A stretch of 64,000 nucleotides of DNA from Takakia lepidozioides (GCA_030704615.1 CM060732.1:54479053-54543052); one strand, 5' to 3'; positions 21,593 to 34,843 are shown, counted from the stretch's first letter. Notes: generated by a model not told the origin, from the letters alone. Translations and numbers: made by a program.

Positions 21593-24323
21593 ATGGCGGC
21601 TGTAGCTGGCGGGCTAATTACCCCGCTCATTTCACAGAAAGGAAACAGTCTTGGCAGGGGCCAGAAGTTAAGTTCGCCATGCCTTCAGTCGTCCAACAGG
21701 CTTCCGCAGACCTGTTCTGTGAAGGCCCAGATAGCAACTAACGGTTCAGGCACGATTCCCTCACTCGAAGAACATAGGGAATCAGACGATCAATCACCTG
21801 AGGAAAGCGTTTCATATGTGACCCGGCGAGGAGCTTGTGCAGGTATCGCTGTGATGGCAGCCTCGCTGGTATCTCTCACCATCAATTCGGAAAATGCTTT
21901 TGCGGTGCAGCAGACCCTTTTAGCAGGTCGCATTCCAGGTCTTTCTGATCCAGACCAAAATGGTACACTATTCACATCTTTTCAAAACTTGTCTTTTACT
22001 CTATCTTGAAGCTCAAACATCAAGGAGGAAACAATTGTTGACTGCTATCTCAGACAGAAAACCACACTGATATGCAACCTTCTGCGGTGACATGGACAGA
22101 AGAAACTAATGTGAGAAGTCAAACGTTAGTAGTGGTGAAATAACCAGAGCAGGTCGACCATTCTGAAGACCAGCAATGTCCGCCTCATGATGGGAAACAT
22201 GGAACAGATTCAAGTCCTCTTTTATTTCATTCGCAGACAGGCTTTCCGGTTCAGACTAAAGCAGCCAATGAAAAGGCATTGGCGTATTTGTCTCTTTGTC
22301 CTATGGTCTCATTGTTCGGATATGCTGTGGAGAGAGGAGCTGCGTGAATAATAATGAATTAGCATTCGAAGTTCTAAAGTATTTCGAGATTCCTGATACA
22401 GGGCTTCGAACGTACCGAAGGCCTGATGCAAAATCAGGGGGGCACGGCGTGGGCTGGAGTCCCATGGTCCCCTACTCGTTCAAGGTCCCTCAAGACTGGG
22501 AAGAGGTACACTACATGTCTCAGTTCAGTCAATTTGTGACTGAAGACTGTAATTTATAGTTGCAGCAATGCCCTTGAAAAATTTCAGTGGAGATATTTTG
22601 GTTAGGCTTCTGGGTTGCCATGTTTTGATTTCGGAAAACTCCTTGTATTGGAGTTATCTGTTGTCAATGCACAAATGTACCTCAAAGATGAACAGCGCAT
22701 GAGGCATGTTTATGATTCTGCCGCACATGTCAAGTCCCAGGAATTCCATACCTTCTTCAATCTGGTTTGCATTACACCTTATGAAGCTCTATGCTGCTTT
22801 CATCTTATCACAATCGTTCCAGAGTACATGTTGATACAGAAACTTTCATGAGCCAGAACTGAAGTCAGTTGGGTTTACTAGCATTTTTAATTGCAAACTG
22901 GCTATACCCACAGGTCACCCGTCACCCTCAGAATAGCATCCTGTGGAAACAGCTTTTTGTCTATGTGTGTGTCAAGCAATGTCTAATGAGTACTATGAAA
23001 ACCTCTGTCCAACCCGGGTGAGAGGTCTATACCTACAATGCTGAAGCAATGTCTAATGAGTACATTGACTCTGTCAACACCGGTGATTTCACTCTAACAT
23101 GGCTACGTGGCCCTAACAGCTCGGGCATTGCATGATCAGGTTCCAGTGTCAATTGCAGACCTTGGAGGGACGGAGATTGATTTGAGATTCACTAGCCAAC
23201 AAGAAGGCAACATCAGTGTGGTTGTAGCACCTGTCCTCAGATTTTCGAGCAGTAAGCACTTCCACAGGGACCATTTCTGCCTCCATCCCTGTTTTTAGGA
23301 GCTGCATCTCCACCCCCCTCTCTTCTTCCCAATATAATTGAACAATACCTGCTTGTTTCCTTGTCCCTCACTTTGGTTGTTGGCCTTTTATGGTTTCCAC
23401 TTGACATCTACAATTGTAGGTCACTGTCTAAGTTTTTGTGGACCTTTCACTTGTTTTTTGTCCTTCCTCCTGCTGCTCTTTATAGTACAACTCCTTTTTC
23501 TATTGTGAATAACATACATTGGGCATTCTTGCAGCTATTGGAGACAATGCGACTATTGAAGCAGTTGGGACACCAGAGAAAGTTATTAGTGCATTTGGCC
23601 CAGAAATAACTGGCCAGAATGTGGAAGGGAAGGTGAAGGATATGGATGTCAAGGAGTACAATGGTAGAAAGTACTATCAGTATGAACTGGACCCCCATGT
23701 GTTGATTACAGCCACAGCTGCTGGAAACCGACTCTATTTGATGAGTGTCACTGCCAATGGTAAGTAGAATGTAATCTTTTCTCTCTCTTTGCTGTACTAG
23801 CCCCAAAGTAGGCAGTGCCCAAGGCCAATTTTGGTCCTTATTCCAGGATGGACTTGTTCATCTGTTTCCCCTCCACCATTAATGGGTATTTAGGAATGAG
23901 GAGAGGGGGAACATCATTGATACGCTCATTATGGGACCCCCATGCTAAATTTGTCTTGCATTGATTGTGGTGAAACCATTTTGTGGTAGGTCTGACCAGT
24001 TTTGCCATGAATCCTGGGTATCACAAAACACTTTTCCCAGGATTCACTTCTGGGAGCAACCCACAATCCATTTTTACGCATGACTGTCAGTTCCAAAATC
24101 TTGTCAACAATGCTATCAAGATTATGGATGAGGGGCTCAACTGGCTCTCAGAGGAAAACAGTGTTGTTCTACTCATTGGTTACATTGTATGGCACTCGAA
24201 GTTGAGACGCTGCTGGCACTGGTGTCACTAAATCCAACGACTGTGTATGGCTGTGCAGGTCGACAATGGAAGAAGTTCGCCCCAGATCTGAAACAGATTG
24301 TTGACTCATTCAGAGTCGGTTGA
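21593..24323 (+). CDS. PPD4: PsbP-domain protein, PPD4-like, thylakoid lumen, five exons
   Basis: Exons: 21593-21962, 22402-22505, 23140-23251, 23535-23759 and 24259-24323. All have GT-AG ends and matching phases and give 291 residues. Residues 1-75 look like a chloroplast transit peptide. Arg78-Arg79 followed by a hydrophobic stretch and AFA at 102-104 form a twin-arginine lumen-targeting signal. The mature part starts near LLAGRIPGLSDPD and contains GGHGVGWSPMVPYSFKVPQ, PVSIADLGGTEIDLRF, NVEGKVKDMDVKEYNGRKYY and HVLITATAAGNRLYL, the PPD4 branch of the PsbP superfamily. The family's lumenal PPDs support photosystem assembly or NDH-type complexes; the exact role of PPD4 is not established. 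A tandem repeat occupies the region just upstream of the start. Confidence 0.93.
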
Positions 24324-26569
24324 GGGTGTCATAATTAAAAGCTAGGCCATTTTTGTGTTTGTTTTTTTCTTGTCTGTATTGGCAAAGGATGAGTTATGTA
24401 GGGAGAGGAACTTGCCAAATCAACGTGCGTCAATGAGGTATGGCGAAAGTGGGCACTGTTTGATTAGTTCCAATGAGTGATTGTGTAATGAAATAAAATT
24501 GATGTGTACTCTCACAGGGCATTTAGGACAGAGCAAAGTTCACCAGTGTGGGGTGCATCCCTTACTTGGTCTGCCGCAACAGTGAAGCAGGAGCTATAGT
24601 CTGCCATTGTATCCATGAACTGTAACATAGTTTACTCATTATGATGTTTTTACCAATTCTTGGTCAGTTGGCTCTCAGTTCTGTAAGGTCCTCAGCATCC
24701 ATCTACATCTTGCTAAGCATGAAACAAAGTTTTCGCCTGCCTCTTCGAGGAAGAGACAATCTACAATTGTTGAGGAGCATGTTGTGTGTGTTTCAGTGAA
24801 AGCCTTGATGTAATGATCAGTCCGATTCCATTCTTTGATTTCCCATAAGGTTCTGGGCTTTGGTTCAAAAATCGCAGGATGTGTTTTAGGAAATTAAATC
24901 AATACACACATGCCCAGGATTGTGGAGGAACTAATGTTGGTAGTTGTGCATGCAGCCTACTTTTGTCTAAAATTCCATAGTTATTGATGTAGGTATCACA
25001 TGGTGCAGCTGGAAGAGAAACTTGCCAGCAAACAAGTGCTGCATACTCCCTCCTACAAAAGTCTGTTTGACCCAAATTGGAGAAGTGATGGAGGGTGAAA
25101 TTAGAACTGGATATTGACTCTAGGTCAGGGATTCCTTCATCGGGACTAAGACCGCCAATTGCTCACAACCAACAGTAGGGCTTGCGTTGCCAGAGACGTG
25201 GGAGAGAGAACTCAGGCTTGGTTTGAGAACTTCAATCTGTAATGGCTTGAACAAAGGACCTGCATGCCATGCAGGGGCCGCCAGCCACATCAGACTTTGA
25301 CATCCCCCGTGCAGCTCCCAGGTGTGAAACCACGGTACATGAAACGCAGATCTGCTCTTGCAATACGAGGCCTCGAGTATTGGGCAAAACAATCTGCCGC
25401 AGTGCCAAAAGGCCCTCAGTTAGCTGGAACAAGATACCATCCAGTGGTGCCGAAAAATCATGCTGTACCATTTGCATTGACAGTGTGAACAGGACTCCTA
25501 GAAAGAATCGTTCCCCATTCAGCTCTGCTTGCTCAACAGAAGGCCTTTGATTCCTTGGTCCTAGCCGATTGGCAAAACTGAGTTGAATTGAAGTCCGTCA
25601 GGCGTCAATGAATTGTGTCTCAACTCCTAATCCTGACACTCGGAGCTATATTGTATTTGCTTAGTGGAATAGTGGCAGCTCCTGTCTATCAAAAGATCAG
25701 TTAAGGTAATCTCTGGTACAAGGCAGGTGCAGGCTGCTTTTTCTCAGAGCTGCCTTGGCTGCACTCTTCAGATGAGTAATTCTCTGCCTCTAAAAACTAC
25801 CTGTTTGAGAATCCCGACCAGGCTGAACCGAGCTTATGGCGACTGGGTAAGCGGGTGATTTTGTTTATGGTGGGTGGTGGGGATTTATTCAATACATATT
25901 ATTCCACCACATTGTTCCAATTTGGGAAGCCCATTTCACTTTCCAATTGGTAAAGATGGATGCAGCTAAACACAGCTGAAAAGAAATTATGGGTATAGGT
26001 GGAGTCTCTATTTTGCATAAGAATCGAATCTTAGCCTGGTCCACTGTCTTTAATAAGAGAGAAGGCCAGCTGATTAAGACTGTGCTTGCCTGGGCTTGCT
26101 GGCGATCTTCCCTGCATCCACTTTACATCAGTATAAACAGACTAGGAAAGATTGAGCTAGAGAGACCGACTTGATGGAGCAGCAGCTTATGTGTGCAGAG
26201 TGCTGGAAGTGAGCTTAAAGTATCATGGTCGACATCAATACATTTATTACAGGCAGCTTCCAAGGTAGAAGCTTAAAATTGCGCTGTACTATCTTTCCTG
26301 ATTCTGCCTGTACGTGTGAGGTTCTTGACAGGGAAATTTGAGTTTCTTTCATGAACTCAATTTCCAGCAGGATGTCTTGACAATATTTGCAGACCCTCCT
26401 ACTCATCTAAAGTGCCCTCCCCTGTTTCTCCCTGCACCTTTTCTGCCCCACTAAACAATGTGCCAGCTGTATAGCCACGAGGCTTGGTTGAGAGTTTCAC
26501 TGACAATCCTCTCTGTTGAAGAAAAGAAAAGAGCCCCTGATATGGGAGGCTCCAAGAATGAACGGGGAA
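24324..26569. other. No recognisable gene
   Basis: The stretch lies between convergent genes, the PPD4-like gene on plus and the TIR/NB-ARC/TPR gene on minus, and so should hold both 3' UTRs. No frame shows a known domain. Confidence 0.55.
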
Positions 26570-29500
26570 TTACATTTGGTTTTTAGATTGCAACAATTTG
26601 GATAGAGTCTCCTGAGCAGCGATGGTATCAGGATGAGCAGGCCTCAGCATGACTGTGCGGATGCTGATGCAAGCTCGACACGCCTCCTCTCCGGCATCAA
26701 ACCTGCCTCCCTTCAGCATCAATTTTGCTTGAGTTTCTAACAACAGCGCCCTTAATAGTGTGAGGTCTTGCCATACAAAATCATTCACCTGTGGAGATTT
26801 AGTGAACAATTGAGGGACCCAAGATTGGCAGCATATGCTAGTCACAGTGAGCTGTGTTTGTGGAAAAATAGAGTTTTCTGAGCAAGACAAGGGAGTTTCA
26901 TAAAATGCATAAACGTTCATTTATGCATTCCTTTACAAGTCTTCTAAAAGCCGCATTCGAAGGATTGGGCATGGGGTTTATCTTCAAACAAGCCATCGTA
27001 CCTGCTGGTCCCCATTTTTGCCTTGTCGCCAGCATAGCAAATTCCTTGACTGATGCACAAATGATTTCTCCATGTCTTCCAACATAGTGTGACACAATCT
27101 CAGGAGCTCCAGAGCAGCAAGGCACAGTGAGAAAATATTGAAGGCCTGTAGAGCAAGAGGCACCACCACTCGCTTGGCAAACATGAGTAAGTCCTTCAAA
27201 TGCAGTTCCACCATCACTGGGTCGTTTCCAAACTGAAACACGAGGAAAGACGCAGCCCAGAAATGCTCACAGTGATCAGACACAATTCCCCCTCTACAAA
27301 TAGCATGCACAACTGCCCTTGCGGCTGGCACACCCCCACGCTTCTGAGCATACACCTGCACCTCCTTCAATTCTAGATTAGTTCTTGCTTGTGAATACCT
27401 TGAGGAAGCAATGCACTGCTGGAGTGAGAAATTCTAGGTCAAATACACCCTCTATGTTCAACTAGTGAGAATCCAAACTAATCTACAATCAAGGGTCTGC
27501 ACTGGCTTGTACAGGGCAGCATCTAAGTCCTTCAGGCCATGATCTCTGCAGAAACTGCATGTCTCTGACAATTAACCTGCTGGCCAATTGCTGGCAGCCC
27601 ATATCACAATGTCTACCTCAAAGCAGGCTGTCTCCAGTGATTTATCCGGTGACAGACAAAAATGTGCACAATATATCTTCTGCACCAGGCAGAGTACTTG
27701 GCCCACAGACACACTCATGGCATTTCCTGCAGGGTTAGAGCTTGTGTATGAGAGCATGTTTGCCTAGAGTGCCAAGTTGTAATTATCAACCCCAATGCAA
27801 CTCCTCAAGATTGAGTATTGTGACTGGTGTTGGCCTAGTACCAGAGAGTTTGTTACGAAAGCAATTGGCTGGTCCTCTCCATATGAAGTTGCAGTACTCA
27901 CATGGTTCAGATATGAAACTGACCTGTGTAATTTCATGAAATTGCAGGCAATCTGGTCGCATGCAGCGACGGGCAATGCCATACTTGACCAACAAGGCCC
28001 CTGCCTCAGATTCCATCTGTCGTGGCTGGGGTGCTAGACAAGCCCAGAACATTGAGGCGCACTTACTCACATGCCCTGCCTCTTGTTGAAACTTGGAAGC
28101 AGCCAAAGACAGGAGAGACTGCGGAATGGGGGAGGGTGCAAACCAGCAGCCAACAAGTGCCATTCGTGTTGCCAGGTGCTTGTGCCCATCAGCTTCACGT
28201 AGAAGTCCAAAGCATACATTGAGCAACCTCACTAGGAAAGGGTTATTCGCTAATAAAGAATTTTCCCTTTTCCCCTTAAGGTCAAATAGTTGTGATGACT
28301 TTTCCACTCTCTCCAGCAGCTCTGTGGGGCTTAGCTGGAATTGGGAGATAAGCTTACCAACAATGCCAAGACCAAGTGTGAGGTGCCCCAATTTTTCATC
28401 AAGTTCTCTGAATTTGTCAATCTCTCCCACAAAAAGATCCTGGTCTTTGGCTCCCCTCATAAGATACAGGGTTTCAACCTCAGACAGGTAGGACAGCTGT
28501 AGAAGCTCCAGGTGCATCACTTGAGGGAGCCGGGTGGTGATCAGGACATGCGATGCGCTTCCTTGGAGAGGCAACAGATCGATAATCTCATGCCCATCCC
28601 ACCAGTCAAGCTCACCTTCCAAATTGTCAATTATCAGCAGGTAAGGCACATCTCCCAGTAACTCCTGCCTCACCCTTTGAAAAGCCTCTGCCTCCAATTC
28701 ATCAAGTGTCCGAACCCGCCCACTCTCTGGTTCCTGACTGTCAGGGCCCGGGTTCACCCGCAGAAGTTGAAGCAGATTCAGATAATTCTGGCGCAGGTAG
28801 CGTGCTTCCCCACCTACCCACAGCACCGTATGGTACTTTTGCAAGTTTCGATATGCAAATTCCAGTGCAAGCTCTGTTTTGCCGATGCCTGACAACCCAG
28901 TTATGCAGACAGCCCCCTGATTGAGGCCAGGAGTCACATCAAACCCACTCTGCTGTATCTTGACATCTGCCCGTCTTTCTGGGCTGCGTGTAGCTGTCTC
29001 GAGTTTCCGTAAACTGAAAACCTGTCTTTGTCTTTCAATCTCTCTGCTGTTCTCTACGGTTCGTTCCCTAAGGCTTGTTGTCTTGGCGTCTGTGACATCA
29101 GGTTCAAGTGAGTCCACCTCCTTAATGCCACTCTCTCGACGGCCTTTTCCAACATCCTCTTGGAGAGTGATGTGAACACTCTCTCCATCTTCCTTTTGTG
29201 CCAGGGTCTGTAAAACTGCAAGATTTGATTTGTTTGACGGTTCCTGCAGGCGTCCTTTCACTGCTGGGTCTTGCTCTTGAAATAAGAGTCCTTGCAGTGC
29301 CTTGAGCTCTTTCTCCCTTCCCACAAAGCTACCATTTCTTGGAAATGGGAACTCCTCCCTCCTAAGTCGATCCCAGTGCTCACGTCTCTGCTCGGCACTG
29401 CTGCCGCGCCCAAGAACCGATCCCACCACCCCCACGGCTTTCTGGATGCAATCACGCCAATTGCCATCAAAGGCCTCCAGTCGCCACTCTTCCACTCGCG

Positions 29501-30272
29501 CTACTGCATCAACTGCCTCTTTCCAATCCTTCTCTGGGCCCTCGTACACTTTCCATAATTCGCCTCCCTCAAGCTCCCACAGCTTCCCACGTTTCTCCAC
29601 AATATCCCTCACCAAGCAGTCTGCCTGTGCCAAATCAAAGAACACTGGCACCAAGTTCTTCCGCTCGGAAAAAAAGCGGACCTCTTCTATCGTGTACGGG
29701 TTCCGAAACACTCTGCATGATATGATCATGATCCCCAATGTGGCCGAGTTCATGATCCGCCTCGCAATGCCATGGCTGCGCTGGTCTGAGTAGAGTGATC
29801 GATCAGCAGAAAAGCAGACTGCACCCTGCAGCTCCAGCTCTGCATGCATCCACTTTGCGAAATGCAGCAGCGCGGGGCTGGTTCCATACACACTGATGAA
29901 CACATCGCAGCTGCGCGTGGGGGTCGACGATGACGGTGATGCTGACGACCGGGCAACCGCGTCATGATGAAGTCGTGATGTTGAGCCTTCCAAGGAGAAT
30001 GAAAAGGATGCTACCGATGGGTTGTCGAGAGAAATGTTGGAGGCAGGCTGCAAGGGAGGCGACGGAGTCTGAAAAGAAGACGCAGGACGTGCTGAACTTT
30101 GGTGCTGGGGAGAGAGGGGAGTTGATGGCGGAATGGTGAGAGATGGGGGAAGTGAGATGGAGCGACGTTCAGAAGTGGTCTTTCCTTCAGGGAAAAACGA
30201 GGCCTCTGGCAATGCTGGGTTGGAGGGTGTCGCTCCAGTGGGCTCAGCCACCAGTGGCGAACGGTTTTTCAT
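26570..30272 (-). CDS. TIR/NB-ARC/TPR protein (TNP or XTNX family), three exons
   Basis: Exon 1 is 30272-27924, exon 2 is 27355-27002 and exon 3 is 26788-26570. All junctions are phase 0 and CAG/GT-type, giving 973 residues, the usual length for this ancient single- or low-copy plant family. A Ser/Pro-rich N-terminus (1-118) precedes a TIR-like domain starting SCDVFISVYG at 121. The NB-ARC has its P-loop GLSGIGKTEL at 459-468, kinase-2 YLLIIDNLE near 544-552 and HVLITTRL at 575-582. It ends in a helical TPR-like region with RGGIVSDHCEHFWAASFLVF and HPDTIAAQETLSKLL. Unlike classic resistance proteins it has no leucine-rich repeats. Family members are implicated in cell-death or stress signalling, but their function is little known. 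A variable charged linker (about 340-445) sits before the P-loop. An in-frame stop without an intervening ATG precedes the chosen start. Confidence 0.93.
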
Positions 30273-33200
30273 GCAGTCCCACCAATTCCAAGGGGGGATG
30301 CTACTCGCTCAGAATAAGGAGAGAGATGTGTCTACAGTCAATTTAGACACACAAGCTGACGAAAGCAGATTGGCAAGCACCGGATGCACTCCCAGTTGCG
30401 TGAAGAACGTGAACTGGTGGGTGTCTAAGAATGTACGCAGTATCTGCCTGGCCAACCCATCCAGGAGCTCGTCATTTCTGCGTTCTAATCACAGTCTTCC
30501 TCCACCCTCCTACCGCCTCTGTACTTTCCAGCTTCTAGACCATTCTTCCTCTTTGCAGCCAAATCCATATCTGCTCTCCAAGGTGAGCCCAGCAGCTACG
30601 CCCACAGAGGAAGAGACTCGACTCGGCCCAGATCATTTGAAATCAGCAGAACGAGAACTTGGATTACCAATCAGCTCATCATCAAAAGCATTGAGTGAAT
30701 CCACTATCCGCACCCACATTCCGAGATCCATCGTGCTTCCCAAGGAACACCCACCAACAGAACGAGACCGTGAACTGCAATGAAATGGAAAGCTAGACGG
30801 AAGAGATTGTACTCATAAGACGTTGTTTGCCGTAGCCTTGTGGCCATTGACCCCGCGCCCAGTTTGAGCGGGAACAAAAGGGACAGAACCTACCTCTGTC
30901 AGGGGCTGACGTTGGTAGTAAGACTTACCTCCATATAAAGAATTAATATCAGGGGCTAGACGGAAGAGAGACAAAAGGAGGCTGCTTCCCGGCCGTTCAT
31001 GGCAACTGGACAGTTCAATTCAGAAAATTTATCCACAGTACATATCACATCTCTGCAGTAAGATATGGCGCAGAAAAGATAAAACAGTGTATTAAACAAA
31101 AGGCAAGCAAAGTGTGTGCTTTGAAGATTCCAGCAAAATCTAACCGACGTGAAGGGATCCCAGTGACAAAGATCAGACACACTGAGGCCAAGAGAGCATA
31201 TGACGAATCCTGTAAGCTTAATATCCAACAAAGTGGGGAAATGAGTACAGTGTAAGATGATTCCAGTAAAATCAGCCACAGTAGAAATCGAGCGCAGTGA
31301 TTGTAGGAACGGCAGCCCAAAGGCACGTGGGCTGTTAGTCTGCTTGTCCAACTAGAGCTCTGTAGGTAGTCTAAAAATTGAGGAATTTGTTGAGCAATCT
31401 CGGCCGCATATGCGCCCACAAACAGATCTTTGCTGCCCCGTTGGAGAGAATGCAAAGCCATGAAGATGATGATAGTCAAGCTTTGCTATTTGGGAAAATG
31501 GTAATATTCCTTTCTTCCGCTTCTGTGTGTTTGGTGTATCTATCTGTTGCTACCCAACAGTCGAACTGAATTAGTGCAGTTGTATATTGCAACTGGGCTG
31601 CACTACATCCGATGGACTCCTACCAGGAGATTACAACCTTTCTCAACTTTGTAAAAAGTGAAGGGAGGGTGTAGTAGGAAGTAGGAAGTAGGAACGTAGG
31701 TAACAACTTTCACACTCTTAATGAATCTGCATAAAGTTCTGTCAGAAAGTCAATCACCCCCTGCATCTGTATCTCTTTCCTGGCGATGATTACAATTAAT
31801 ATCTCGATCAAATTCAGTCATGGGCTTGAAGTGCGCTCCTGAGATCGTCGAAGCAATAACTTACGGCCAATGCATGGGGACTCGGGGAGGATTATAATAA
31901 GTTGGTGAGAGGCGATATGTAGAACTTGTAATCTGGAATTGGTATGTCCGACTGACATCAAGCCGCATGGAACCTGCAGCGTGCACAGGAGGGGAGTGAA
32001 GACGCCTATGAAGTTTGCCTACGGTCAATGGATGTTTTAGGGGAGATGGAGAGGTTGATTTTAGAAATGATAAAGTTTGTTTAACGTTCAGCGGCCTAGC
32101 CCATCGAGGGGCAAACGAGGATGGGCCGGATGATGCGTATGTATATACGTAGAGTGACTTCAGATCAGTGATGGATCATGGGGCTACAGTAGGCCTAAAC
32201 ACCTAGAATAGAAGTTGACTATGAGTGTGTCTAGCGCAAGGGGCAAGCTGCACAGATTCCAACGCGGATAGCGCTGACGGCATCTCAGCTCATGCACCAC
32301 TCACTATCATCGCCCATGTGACTTCGTCCCCGTATTTCGGCCGCTCACACTGGTAACTGGGCACTCCTTCAGCCCACTTGCACATCAATCAAGTGGCAGC
32401 CGCAAGGTCTTTGGCCTTGTCCTTGTCTTTTTGTGGGAGCAAGTCCACCCGCCCGAGTCGTAGATCTCTGTCTCGTCACATTCAACCGCTTTTCACTTAA
32501 AAATTTCAGTTCTCAACGGCCTGCAGCTCTGCCCACCCCAAACCAAGGGCTCTCATGTGGAAGCGAGTCCAACCTCCTGGTGGATCTCGGTTCTCCCACT
32601 CCACAGCTCACACTAAGTTGACTCTTGCATGATTCTCCCATTGTGTGGGAACTCTCCTGTGTGTGACATAGTCTGATCATGACCCCCGAAATGGCCATAA
32701 TTCCAAGCCAAATCAACTTAGGAATGGTCAAGGATTACCCAACAGGAGAAATTTCAGTTTGCGAACCCAAACTAGAACTGCAGGGTGGCACCGCAAGTGG
32801 GTAAACTCCACACCTCTGCTCAGATTCCACCCCATGTTATGGCGCTAAAATCAGGGCACCATTTTTGGATGTCCAAATATAAGAAGACTTGGTGTTCCCC
32901 ACAAATACGTAGTGAGAAGTTGCTGCGCATGAGAATCTGCTCCCCTCTTTTTCTGCAAAGAGATCAGTGATCGCACCCACTTCTGTCACAGCCCATGCTC
33001 CCCATTCCCTACTTTTACTGTGATCCGTGGACTTCTCTGCCCCTACATGTACCAAGAGAGTACGTATTCTTTGCTGCTAGAGAGTAAATATTAGACCAAA
33101 CACTGATTGTACTACTGTGAATTTGAGATGAAGCCGGATATAGACTGGGTCCACCTACCCGTGGCATTCACACCCTGACCGTGAGATTAAGTGCCAATGG

Positions 33201-33588
33201 AATCTGGTGGACTGCTCTTTGTATAGGTGTAGCCTTATACGTCGCTATAACTCTAGTACCCCTCTATCATCTGTTTAAAGCAAGAGTAGATTCAGAAGGA
33301 CTGCATGTATCAGAAGCACAACTACCTTGAGGATCAATGAAGCAGGGCCCACACAAATACATGCAGCTTGTCGGGACACATCAAGGTGCTATATTCCAAA
33401 CATGCAGTTGACTTGTATAACATACCTCACCTGATAACAGATTCAAATCAGTCACAAACTGGAAACAGTTTCAGAGGATTCGGAAGTCACTTATCATCTC
33501 TCAGACAAGTACACAGGTAATACCCTTTTCTGAATTGCCCAAATTACTGTGAGATGATCGAAATTACTGTGAATTGTCGAATTACTTT

Positions 33589-33592
<4 letters not shown>
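30273..33592. other. No recognisable gene
   Basis: Upstream flank of the TNP gene and then intergenic sequence. A long plus-strand open frame at 30133-30783 runs antisense across the TNP start and has no recognisable domain. A minus-strand open frame at 31479-31045 is rich in hydrophobic residues but matches nothing I know. Nothing else is supported. Confidence 0.5.

Positions 33593-33625
<33 letters not shown>
33593..33625. repeat. (AT)n microsatellite
   Basis: A run of about 16 AT dinucleotides directly precedes the retrotransposon block. It may have been the insertion site, or it may have grown after insertion. Confidence 0.95.
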
Positions 33626-33628
<3 letters not shown>

Positions 33629-33642
33629 TTAAACTTAAGAGG

Positions 33643-34021
33643 TGTGGAGCTGGGATTCCTCCTCACCTGCTTTTTCGACTTGGATGAACAGAGGAGGGAT
33701 GTGCTCCAGATGATTTAGGGATGGACGGAACCAGGATGAAGTCTGGATGAACTTACACCTTGCACATGAGGATGAGCTGGCAGCAGCTTAGGGCTTTATT
33801 ATACGCTGTCTTATTCTTACAGCTAGTTTAGGATCAGATTAGGATGGAACTGGGTGATGTGGCTTCTTTCTATGGTCACAAGGAAACAACAAAAGAAAAA
33901 CCTATGTGTATGTGCCGCATGGCGCTAGGATTAGATTATGCCCTAATACTATTTAAACCCCTCTGCCGTGACAGGAGGGGTCACAGTGGATTTCATCTTA
34001 CGTGTGTGCGTACTGAGCGTA
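33643..34021 (+). repeat. LTR copy 1, truncated at its 3' side
   Basis: It begins TGTGGAGCTGGGATTCC and follows LTR 2 closely through the TATTTAAACC promoter box and the GTGTGCGTACTGAGCGTAAC segment. It then jumps, at a short TTTTGGAT microhomology, into the sequence that normally lies just upstream of an LTR. The 3' quarter of the LTR and the interior are lost. Confidence 0.75.
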
Positions 34022-34093
34022 ACGGTGTTTTGGATAGGCTTCGTTTTTGTTCAGGAGCTCGCAAGTTCTTGTGGCCCCAACAGGCTTCACATA

Positions 34094-34635
34094 TGTAGAG
34101 CTGGGATTCCTCCTTACCTGCTTTTTCGACTTGGATGAACGGAGGAGGGATGTGCTCCAGATGATTTAGGGATGGACGGAACCAGGATGAAGTCTGGATG
34201 AACTTACACCTTGCGCATGAGGATGAGCTGGCAACAGCTTATGGCTTTATTATACGTTGTCTTATTCTAACATCTAGTTTAGGATCAGATTAGGATAGAA
34301 CTAGGTGATGTGGCTTCTTTCTATGGTCAGGCTGGAACAACATCTGGAAAGCCTATGTGAATGTGCTGCATGGCGCTAGGATTAGATTATGCCCTAATAC
34401 TATTTAAACCCCTCTGCCGTGGCAGGAGGGGTCACGGTGGATTTCATCTTACGTGTGTGCGTACTGAGCGTAACAGTGTGCTTGAGTGCTCTTATGAATG
34501 TTTTTGGATGTTTGAGTCTGTTGCGTCCTCTTCGGGAGATTCCGTCTTCTCTGCCAAGCCCCTCTATCGACTACATCCCCCTTGTAGAGCCTTGTCCGGT
34601 AGAGAAATGGGAATAAACCCATAGCTCCGGAATCA
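34094..34635 (+). repeat. LTR copy 2, the 5' LTR of the remaining element
   Basis: It starts TGTAGAGCTGGGATTCC and ends GCTCCGGAATCA, so it has TG...CA ends. A TATTTAAA box lies at 34401-34408 and an AATAAA signal at 34612-34617. It is 542 bases long and is followed without a gap by the primer-binding site. The 5' boundary is uncertain because no polypurine tract is obvious before it. Confidence 0.8.
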
Positions 34636-34653
34636 TGGTGGAGATGCGGGGTA
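34636..34653 (+). promoter_or_regulatory. Primer-binding site complementary to tRNA-Ala 3' end
   Basis: TGGTGGAGATGCGGGGTA directly follows the CA of the LTR. Its complement ends in CATCTCCACCA, as a plant tRNA-Ala would: CCA, discriminator A and the 3' side of the acceptor stem, followed by the CCCC side of the T arm. Minus-strand DNA synthesis would have been primed here. Many plant LTR elements use initiator tRNA-Met instead. Confidence 0.7.
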
Positions 34654-34843
34654 GAGAATGTCGTTAACAGAGAATTTAGCTTGTACGAAGCACCTAGGGC
34701 AGTAGATCGCGTACGGGGATCTGGCATGATTGCAGAGAGAGGAGATAGCAAAATGGCGGCTTGTGTGTTTCGCGCAGTGAGGGAGAGAGAGAGTCTGTCT
34801 GCTCAAGCTTCCCTTTGTTTTGAAACTTTCGTGAGCAAGCGCG

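Noticed and set aside
30133-30783. 216-codon plus-strand frame over the 5' end of the TNP gene
   Set aside because: It is antisense to a clearly conserved coding exon for much of its length and shows no domain; the openness is explained by the composition of the opposite strand.
31045-31479. 144-codon hydrophobic minus-strand frame
   Set aside because: No recognisable family, no splice partners, and a second overlapping frame of similar length on the same strand.
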